DNA of 64,000 bases from Anaerolineaceae bacterium. GTDB lineage: Bacteria; Chloroflexota; Anaerolineae; Anaerolineales; Anaerolineaceae. The DNA lies in the NCBI GenBank assembly GCA_016841525.1, contig JAENYZ010000001.1, forward strand, positions 1 through 64,000, read 5' to 3'. The position numbers and the translations under genes were made by a program. Shown here in pieces: positions 25,653-32,578 of this stretch; positions within the stretch are counted from its first letter, which is position 1, and every line of letters begins with the position of its first letter. The notes below the pieces were generated by a model. It was not told the DNA's origin, did no database searches, and saw nothing but the letters and a program-made list of their open reading frames with translations.

Positions 25653-25680
25653 GTTTATAATTTCTGTTATGATTATAAAC
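25653..25680. promoter_or_regulatory. 9-bp inverted repeat upstream of nucleoside-transport operon
   Basis: GTTTATAAT (25653-25661) and ATTATAAAC (25672-25680) are exact inverted repeats separated by 10 bp, so their centres are 19 bp apart, about two helical turns. The left arm contains TATAAT and the spacer contains TATGAT, either of which could be the -10 box. The site ends 49 bp before the first start codon of the operon and fits a dimeric repressor operator. Confidence 0.5.
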
Positions 25681-25729
25681 TGACGTTTGATTGCAACCCA
25701 TTTATTAGTGAGTGGAGATTAGTTTTTTG

Positions 25730-26869
25730 ATGAAATCCAGATTAAACGCCATACTCGATGCCTTACTTCCCCTTTTTGCAACATTAGCGGCACTATTAGT
25801 TGGTGCCATCATGTTAATCATTTTGGATGTCAACCCACTTGTGGCATACGGCGCCCTCCTTAATGGTGCTTTTGGCAGTTCGAATGCATTAGCTGAAACT
25901 CTGGTAAAAGCAACCCCCCTCCTGCTCGTAGGTTTAGGTATATGTATCGCTTATCGCGGAAACGTGATCAATATCGGCGGTGAAGGGCAGATGATTGTGG
26001 GGGCAATTGTAGCCACTTGGTTTGGACTCAGGTACACAAATATGCCCGGATGGTTGATGATAACCCTTGCAATGATGCTGGGTGCATTAGCTGGTGCCGT
26101 TTGGGGCGGCATCCCCGGTGTTTTGAAGGCATATTTTAATGTCAATGAAATATTGAGTACGGTGATGATGAACGCTATCGCAGTGCAGTTGCTCAATTTT
26201 GTGCTTACAGGACCAATGATTGATCCCATTCAATCGGAGAAAGCCTCACAGATCCCTCAAACAGCCCGTCTTGAAGAAGCATATCGTTTACCACGTCTGG
26301 TGCCCACACGTTTGCACCTGGGAGCGTTAATAGCAGTAGGTTTGGCAATACTGGTTTACTTCTTATTGTGGCGCACGACCCTGGGTTATCGGATTCGATC
26401 GGTTGGGCAAAATAAATTTGCCTCCCGCTATGCAGGTATCAAGGTTGAGCGATACATAATTATTGCGTTGATGCTAAGCGGAGCGCTTGCTGGCCTGGCA
26501 GGTGTCACCCAGGTATACGGGGTGAATTTTCGAATGATCACAGATGGTTCGACATCCGGATTTACAGGGAGGGCTGGCTACAACGGCATTGTTGCAGCTT
26601 TGTTCGGGTCACTGCACCCGATTATAACCATACCTGCATCAATTCTCTTTGGTGCTTTGCTGGTAGGTGCAAACACCATGCAAAGGGTTACACAAGTACC
26701 TTCTGCGTTAATTACAGCGCTAAATGGGCTCGTGGTGGTTTTCGTTGTCAGCAGTGAAATTTGGCGGAAGAAAAGGCAGCAAAAACGGCTCACAATTGCC
26801 ATTGAAGATCAAGAATTTGATGAATTTTCTAATGAAATACCAGGTCATTCTGTGGAGGAAGCATCATGA
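25730..26869 (+). CDS. BMP/nucleoside-type ABC transporter permease 1 (NupP/YufP-like)
   Basis: The 379-residue membrane protein matches the first permease of nucleoside ABC importers. Features are a cytoplasmic-side start, ETLVKATPLLLVGLGICIAY, NVINIGGEGQMIVGAIVAT, and the C-terminal LAGVTQVYGVNFRM and GRAGYNGIVAALFG. About eight to ten helices are expected. The ATG at 25730 is chosen over a GTG 18 bp upstream because GTGGAG then serves as the ribosome binding site. Its end overlaps the next permease gene (ATGA). Confidence 0.88.
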   Translation: MKSRLNAILDALLPLFATLAALLVGAIMLIILDVNPLVAYGALLNGAFGSSNALAETLVKATPLLLVGLGICIAYRGNVINIGGEGQMIVGAIVATWFGLRYTNMPGWLMITLAMMLGALAGAVWGGIPGVLKAYFNVNEILSTVMMNAIAVQLLNFVLTGPMIDPIQSEKASQIPQTARLEEAYRLPRLVPTRLHLGALIAVGLAILVYFLLWRTTLGYRIRSVGQNKFASRYAGIKVERYIIIALMLSGALAGLAGVTQVYGVNFRMITDGSTSGFTGRAGYNGIVAALFGSLHPIITIPASILFGALLVGANTMQRVTQVPSALITALNGLVVVFVVSSEIWRKKRQQKRLTIAIEDQEFDEFSNEIPGHSVEEAS

Positions 26870-27798
26870 TTTCAGATCTTTTCAGCCTCACAGTACTCTT
26901 AGGTATTATCTCATCGGGTATCCGCCTGGCAACGCCCTACCTTTTTGCATCCATTGGTGAAGCCTTTAGCCAGCGAAGCGGTGTACTGAATTTAGGTGTA
27001 GAAGGACAGATGATCCTGGGTGCTTTCACAGCATTTTACGTTGTTATGAACACTGAGAATCTACTCTTAGGCGTTCTTGCTGCCATGGGTGTTGGCGCGT
27101 TAATGGGTTTAGCAATGGGGTTTGTTTCAATCACTTTACAGGCTCAACAGGGTATCAGCGGGATAGGTTTTTATCTCTTTGGTTTAGGGATGAGCAATCT
27201 GCTGTTTCAATTACTGGTTGGTACAGTTGAAACTGTAAGTGGTTTTCCAAAAGTACCCCTTCCAATTCTAAGTGACATACCGGTTATTGGAGAACTATTT
27301 TTTGATCATAACATTCTCGTTTATCTTGCATTTTTAATTGTTCCAATTGCTTCATTTGTATTAAATAAAACCAATCTTGGGTTAAAGATCCGTTCTGTTG
27401 GTGAAAATCCTGAAGCTGCTGATTCTCTCGGTGTGAGTGTATCTAAAGTTCGTTATTTCACAACAATTTTTGGCGGGGCAATGTCTGGCTTGAGCGGCGC
27501 ATCTCTTTCTATCGCCTTGTTAAATGTGTTTCAATTAGGTATGACGGCGGGTCAGGGCTTTATCGCCGTGGCACTGGTCTATTTTGGCGCTTGGCGTCCA
27601 TGGGGCGTCTTGGCTGGTGCGCTTCTATTCAGCCTGGTCAACGGCCTTCAGCTTTGGATTCAAGTCTTGGGAATAAATATACCCTCCGAGTTCGCAGTAA
27701 TGATGCCTTATATTTTGACAATATTTGTTCTCACATTATCGAGGTCTAAATATGGCGCACCTTCAGCTCTTACAAAGCCCTTTGAACGTGAGGGATAA
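26866..27798 (+). CDS. BMP/nucleoside-type ABC transporter permease 2 (NupQ/YufQ-like)
   Basis: This 310-residue permease is the partner of the preceding gene. Landmarks are IRLATPYLFASIGEAFSQRS, VLNLGVEGQMILGAFTAFY, and VGENPEAADSLGVSVSKVRY, the cytoplasmic loop that contacts the ATPase. The final helices include FGAWRPWGVLAGALLFSLVN. Start and end are normal for the family. The start overlaps the previous gene by four bases, showing translational coupling. Confidence 0.88.
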   Translation: MISDLFSLTVLLGIISSGIRLATPYLFASIGEAFSQRSGVLNLGVEGQMILGAFTAFYVVMNTENLLLGVLAAMGVGALMGLAMGFVSITLQAQQGISGIGFYLFGLGMSNLLFQLLVGTVETVSGFPKVPLPILSDIPVIGELFFDHNILVYLAFLIVPIASFVLNKTNLGLKIRSVGENPEAADSLGVSVSKVRYFTTIFGGAMSGLSGASLSIALLNVFQLGMTAGQGFIAVALVYFGAWRPWGVLAGALLFSLVNGLQLWIQVLGINIPSEFAVMMPYILTIFVLTLSRSKYGAPSALTKPFEREG

Positions 27799-27921
27799 AG
27801 TAATTAACTTTTCTTTGTAATCGATCAAAAATTTAAAGGAGGTTGGAAATTCAATTTTGTTGTCAAGTTGTATAACGGAAGAGAAGTCGTCAATAACCAA
27901 CTTATTAAAAATGGAGAAAAC

Positions 27922-29868
27922 ATGAAAAAGACAAAAATAATCCTAATATTTGCATTAATGCTGATGCTTATTTTTACAGCCTGCGCACAACAAACGCCTG
28001 TAGAAGAGCCTGATGTTGAAGAACCATCATCTGAGGAACCAGTTGAAGAACCTGAAGAAATAGAAAAATTAAGCATTGCTATTGTTTCACCAAGTTCAAT
28101 CAATGACTTTGCTTTTACTCAAAGCATTTATGATGCAATGCTAGCATTGCAAGAAGAGTATGGTGAGGATACGATTGAATTTGTCTACTCTGAAAATATG
28201 TTCATCGTTGATGATGCAGCAGCTGCTATTCGTGATTATGCTGCCAGCGGTTATGATTTGGTCATTGCACATGGGTCGCAATATGGTTCTTCATTGCAAG
28301 AAATTGCTCCAGACTTTCCTGAAGTTAGCTTTGCTTGGGGAACAACAGTTGATACGTTTGGCCAGGATAACATTTTTGCATATGAAGCAGCCTCAGATGA
28401 AGGTGGTTATGTCAATGGTGTGATGGCTGCTATGCTTACGGAAAGTAAGGTAATCGGTGTGGTTGGTCCGGTGGAAACTGGTGATGCCAAATTATACGTT
28501 GACGGATTTGTCGAAGGTGTCAAAGCAACGGACCCTGAAATTGAAGTCCTCGTTACATATATCAACAATTTTTCAGATGTCGCTTTAGCCGCTGAAACCG
28601 CAGAGACACAAATCGCTGCTGGCGCTGATGTTATGACGGGAACCGCACAAATGGTCGTTGGTGCAATTGGAAAGATCCAGGAAAATGGTGGCTATTGGTT
28701 TGGAACGCAAGCAGACCAGGCAAATTTTGCTCCTGATACGGTTGTCGCAAGCCAGGTTTATCATTGGGAAGTCATTCTCAAAGAGATAATCGAGCTTCGC
28801 TCTCAGGGAATTCTTGGCGGACGCTCTTTTGTTGCCAATTTAGCAAATGGTGGCGAGGTTATGGCATTCAATCCTGAAATTGAAATTCCAGATGATGTCA
28901 AGGCAGCCGCAGACCAAACAATTGCTGAAATTAAAGCTGGTGGAGTCAGTGAATCACCTGAGATTGAACCGCTGGACATTGCCATTGTATCGCCAAGTTC
29001 AATTAATGATTTCGCTTTTACTCAAAGCATATACGACGCAATGCTCGCATTACAAGATGAATATGGGGAAGATACGATCAACTTTGTTTACTCTGAAAAT
29101 ATGTTCATTGTTGATGACGCAGCAGCAGCAATTCGAGATTATGCTGCCAGTGGATACAATATGGTGATTGCTCATGGTTCACAGTACGGCTCCTCATTGC
29201 AAGAAATTGCGCCAGATTTTCCTGAGGTTAGCTTTGCCTGGGGAACAACTGTAGATACGTTTGGACAGGATAATATTTACGCTTATGAGGCAGCGTCGCA
29301 CGAAGGTGGTTATGTCAATGGCGTGATGGCTGCCATGTTGACGGAGAGTAAAGTGATTGGTGTTGTTGGTCCTGTAGAGACGGGTGATGCTAAGCTGTAT
29401 GTTGATGGCTTTGTTGCCGGTGTGAAAGCAACTGACCCGGATATTGAAGTCCTTGTGACTTATATCAACAATTTTTCGGATGTTGCTTTAGCAGCTGAAA
29501 CAGCAGAAACACAAATCGCTGCAGGTGCTGATGTAATGACGGGTACAGCCCAGATGGTGGTTGGTGCAATCGGAAAAATCCAGGAAAATGGCGGCTATTG
29601 GTTTGGAACGCAAGCAGACCAGGCAGATTTTGCTCCTGATACGGTTGTCGCAAGCCAGGTTTATCATTGGGAAGTCATCCTTAAAGAGATGATTGGATTG
29701 AGATCCGAAGGCACTTTAGGTGGACAATCTTTTGTTGCGAATTTAGCCAATGGCGGTCAGGTAATGGCCTTTAATCCAAACATTGATATTCCTGAGGAAG
29801 TGATGGAAGCTGCTCAAGCGACCATTCAAGGGATAATCGATGGCACAATTACAATCGAATTACCATAA
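27922..29868 (+). CDS. BMP-family substrate-binding lipoprotein with two tandem binding domains
   Basis: The 648-residue protein is about twice the normal length of PnrA/BMP nucleoside receptors. A signal peptide ends in LIFTAC (Cys21), followed by a short Glu/Pro tether. Two consecutive BMP domains follow, beginning at LSIAIVSPSSINDFAF and LDIAIVSPSSINDFAF. Corresponding positions are exactly 903 bp apart over the whole repeat, with no length differences. Each copy keeps HGSQYGSSLQEIAPDFPEVS and GTAQMVVGAIGKIQ. It should bind nucleosides or related ligands for the adjacent permeases, perhaps two per polypeptide. The ATG at 27922 is chosen for GGAGAA just upstream and the immediate signal peptide. 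Confidence 0.92.
   Translation: MKKTKIILIFALMLMLIFTACAQQTPVEEPDVEEPSSEEPVEEPEEIEKLSIAIVSPSSINDFAFTQSIYDAMLALQEEYGEDTIEFVYSENMFIVDDAAAAIRDYAASGYDLVIAHGSQYGSSLQEIAPDFPEVSFAWGTTVDTFGQDNIFAYEAASDEGGYVNGVMAAMLTESKVIGVVGPVETGDAKLYVDGFVEGVKATDPEIEVLVTYINNFSDVALAAETAETQIAAGADVMTGTAQMVVGAIGKIQENGGYWFGTQADQANFAPDTVVASQVYHWEVILKEIIELRSQGILGGRSFVANLANGGEVMAFNPEIEIPDDVKAAADQTIAEIKAGGVSESPEIEPLDIAIVSPSSINDFAFTQSIYDAMLALQDEYGEDTINFVYSENMFIVDDAAAAIRDYAASGYNMVIAHGSQYGSSLQEIAPDFPEVSFAWGTTVDTFGQDNIYAYEAASHEGGYVNGVMAAMLTESKVIGVVGPVETGDAKLYVDGFVAGVKATDPDIEVLVTYINNFSDVALAAETAETQIAAGADVMTGTAQMVVGAIGKIQENGGYWFGTQADQADFAPDTVVASQVYHWEVILKEMIGLRSEGTLGGQSFVANLANGGQVMAFNPNIDIPEEVMEAAQATIQGIIDGTITIELP
28069..29868 (+). 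repeat. Direct 903-bp tandem duplication within one gene
   Basis: Copy 1 runs from 28069 to 28971 and copy 2 from 28972 to about 29868. The alignment has a constant 903-bp offset (301 codons). Many synonymous sites differ, but 28675-28778 and 29578-29681 differ at only two bases. The duplication is therefore old enough to have diverged, with one patch made alike more recently. Confidence 0.9.
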
Positions 29869-29882
29869 TAAGTTTAACTTAC

Positions 29883-29918
29883 GTAATTTCGGAGGTTCAA
29901 TTGAACCTCCGAAATTAC
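29883..29918 (+). terminator. Perfect 36-bp palindrome after binding-protein gene
   Basis: GTAATTTCGGAGGTTCAA is followed directly by its exact reverse complement, giving a perfect 36-bp palindrome able to form a very stable hairpin in mRNA. It starts 14 bp after the binding-protein stop and lies 34 bp before the ATPase start. No T run follows it directly (AATATTCTTT). It may attenuate downstream expression or protect the upstream message. Confidence 0.75.
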
Positions 29919-29952
29919 AATATTCTTTAATTATTTGTGACCAGGTAAAAAC

Positions 29953-31509
29953 ATGACAGATCTGGAATTAAATTCAGGAAAGAAAGTTCGAATCGAATCA
30001 GTGACGATGCAAGGGATTACAAAGCGTTTTCCTGGCGTTCTTGCGAATGATCGTGTGGATTTTGATGTCAAGGCTTCCGAGGTTCACGCATTACTGGGTG
30101 AAAATGGCGCTGGGAAAAGCACTTTGATGAAAATTCTTTATGGTCTTTATCATCAAGACAGCGGTGAAATTTATATCAATGATGAACTTGTAAAAATCAA
30201 CTCCCCCACTGATGCCATAAACCTGGGCATCGGAATGATACACCAGCATTTCATGCTTGTTCCCACACTCACTGTCACTGAAAATGTTGCTCTTGGTTTA
30301 CCTTCTTCTCGTGGTCCCCTGACTGACCTAGACAGAGTTTCCAAACGGATTTTAGAATTGGCTGATCTTTATGGCCTGAGGATAGATCCAAATGCTTATA
30401 TTTGGCAGTTGTCTGTTGGTCAGCAGCAGCGTGTAGAAATTATAAAAGCATTGTATCGCGGTGCTGATTTGCTCATACTGGATGAGCCAACAGCCGTCCT
30501 CACCCCACAGGAAGTGGATGAACTCTTTGGAATTATGCGGCAAATGGTGAACGATGGCTTTGGACTGATATTCATCTCCCATAAACTACACGAAGTTATT
30601 GAAATTAGTCATCGCGTGACCGTCTTGCGTAATGGAAAAAAGGTCGGCACCCGTCCCACATCTGAAGTTGACAAAAGTGAACTAGCCAAATGGATGGTTG
30701 GTCATGCCATCGATTTCATCACAACAACTGATCAAATTCAATGCGGTGAGGTTCGCTTGAAATTGGAAAATGTTTCTTGTGAAAGTGATCGGGGGGCAAA
30801 AGGATTGAAGGATATAAACCTTGAGCTGTGTTCTGGCGAAATCCTTGGCCTGGCTGGTGTCTCAGGTAACGGCCAGCGAGATTTAGCAGAGGTGATTGTG
30901 GGATTAAGAAAGGTTTCATCTGGCAAGATTTTTCTTGAAGATGAGGATATCACCGGCGCTGATGTCGATGTGCTGATCAAAAAGATGCTGTCTTATATTC
31001 CCGAAGAAAGAATGCGGGATGGCATGATTAAAGATTTTACTGTGGCAGAAAACTTGATACTTCGTGAGCATGATCAGCCAAAATATTCCGATAATGGATT
31101 TTTAAAGTTAAAATCCATAGAGAACCATGCAAAGGAATTGATCAAACTTTTTCAAATAAAAACACCATCTCACAAAACCATGGCGAAAAGCCTATCCGGA
31201 GGAAATATCCAAAAGATTGTTCTTGCACGTGAGTTGTCAAGAAAGCCTCGAACCATCATTGCCGCCCAACCCACTCGAGGTCTTGATATTGGAGCAGCAG
31301 AATATGTAAGAGAACAATTGATCATCCAGAGGAATAATGGAACAGCAGTATTATTGATCTCAGAAGACCTTGATGAAATTTTTGCATTGTCCGATCGAAT
31401 TGCGGTGATCTACGAAGGAAAAATCATGGGTATCTTGTCCAGAGAAGATGCCACTAAAGAAAAAATTGGTTTATTGATGGCTGGTGTTCTGCCAGCGGAA
31501 CAGGCATAA
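29953..31509 (+). CDS. BMP/nucleoside-type ABC transporter ATP-binding protein (two ATPase domains)
   Basis: The 518-residue protein carries two ABC ATPase domains, as in NupO/YufO and sugar importers. The first has Walker A GENGAGKSTLMK near residue 53, signature LSVGQQQRVEIIKAL and Walker B LLILDEPTAVL. The second is degenerate in Walker A (GVSGNGQRDLAEVI) but has signature LSGGNIQKIVLAREL and the switch AAQPTRGLDIGA in place of a clean Walker B. This asymmetry is normal for the family. It energises the permeases encoded upstream. Confidence 0.9.
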   Translation: MTDLELNSGKKVRIESVTMQGITKRFPGVLANDRVDFDVKASEVHALLGENGAGKSTLMKILYGLYHQDSGEIYINDELVKINSPTDAINLGIGMIHQHFMLVPTLTVTENVALGLPSSRGPLTDLDRVSKRILELADLYGLRIDPNAYIWQLSVGQQQRVEIIKALYRGADLLILDEPTAVLTPQEVDELFGIMRQMVNDGFGLIFISHKLHEVIEISHRVTVLRNGKKVGTRPTSEVDKSELAKWMVGHAIDFITTTDQIQCGEVRLKLENVSCESDRGAKGLKDINLELCSGEILGLAGVSGNGQRDLAEVIVGLRKVSSGKIFLEDEDITGADVDVLIKKMLSYIPEERMRDGMIKDFTVAENLILREHDQPKYSDNGFLKLKSIENHAKELIKLFQIKTPSHKTMAKSLSGGNIQKIVLARELSRKPRTIIAAQPTRGLDIGAAEYVREQLIIQRNNGTAVLLISEDLDEIFALSDRIAVIYEGKIMGILSREDATKEKIGLLMAGVLPAEQA

Positions 31510-31645
31510 TTCTCTTTATTATTGAATTTAACGATGGTAAGATAAAGTTATTCCATTGGTCAGGTGGTCGCTGAAGTATTTCTTCAGCGGCGTTGGGAAA
31601 ACCCATCGAAAAGTACCGCCACTTAAGTTGAAAAGGAAACCACCT

Positions 31646-32524
31646 ATGCACCTTTGGCAAGAATTTCGACAACCCATTTCCATTTCTGAAGCAATCGAAG
31701 ACCTAATAAATGCTCCTTCCCCAGTTGTGCCTATAGCAGGCGGCACAGATCTCCTTTTAGAGATGCGGCAGGGTCGCCACGAAGCTGCAAACACCCTGAT
31801 TGACCTTACAAGCGTTCCTGAAATGAATGTAATAGAGAAGCGAGGCGATTCTCTTTACATTGGGGCTTGCGTCCCTGTCAGTCAAATACTTGCAAGTACC
31901 CTTGTCAATAATAACGCGGAAGCACTCATCGAAGCATGTGATTTGATTGCAGGTCCACAGGTGCGCAATACAGCAACTTTGGGTGGCAACGTTGCCCATG
32001 CGCTTCCAGCAGCAGATGGCACCATCGCCCTGGCTGCCCTTGGTGCAAGTGCTGAAATCGCCAACCCGGATGGATTGCGAAAACTGCCCTTTCTTGAGCT
32101 TTTTTTAGGACCCGGGAAATCTGCAATCGACAAGACTTCCGAATTGATTGCCGGATTTTACATCCCACTTTCACATAAAGGACAGGCATCAGCATTTAAG
32201 AGAATCATGCGTCCTCAAGGTGTCGCCCTGCCAATATTAAATTGTGCTGTGTGGCTTGATGGTGATGAAAGAACGGTTAAAGATATTCGAATTGCGATCG
32301 GTCCCGGCGGACCAACACCTTTCCGTGCCACTGTTGCTGAATTATTGATGAAAAATAAAAAATTAGATGAAGAATTGATAAGAGAAGCAGTAAAAAAGGT
32401 ATTGGAACAGGGCAGCTTCCGAACCAGTCCCCGTAGAGCGACATCCGAATATCGAAAACATGTCGTGGCTGGGCTTTTTAGCGACACCTTTAACCAGGCA
32501 TGGGAACGATCGAATAATTCATAA
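31646..32524 (+). CDS. FAD-binding subunit of a xanthine dehydrogenase-family molybdenum hydroxylase
   Basis: This 292-residue protein is the medium flavoprotein subunit (CoxM/XdhB-like). PIAGGTDLLLEMRQGR is the first FAD-pyrophosphate-binding loop, and LIAGPQVRNTATLGGNVAHA is the second; a CO dehydrogenase flavoprotein C-terminal domain follows. It passes electrons from the iron-sulphur clusters to NAD or another acceptor. The ATG at 31646 is chosen because AAAGGAAA lies upstream and the protein starts directly at the family's usual N-terminus; an earlier in-frame ATG would add 30 basic residues. It follows the ATPase gene by 136 bp. Confidence 0.87.
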   Translation: MHLWQEFRQPISISEAIEDLINAPSPVVPIAGGTDLLLEMRQGRHEAANTLIDLTSVPEMNVIEKRGDSLYIGACVPVSQILASTLVNNNAEALIEACDLIAGPQVRNTATLGGNVAHALPAADGTIALAALGASAEIANPDGLRKLPFLELFLGPGKSAIDKTSELIAGFYIPLSHKGQASAFKRIMRPQGVALPILNCAVWLDGDERTVKDIRIAIGPGGPTPFRATVAELLMKNKKLDEELIREAVKKVLEQGSFRTSPRRATSEYRKHVVAGLFSDTFNQAWERSNNS

Positions 32525-32578
32525 ATTAAATATTTTATCCGTGTGCAGTCAGACCTATAGAAGATTTCGTGGTGAATA

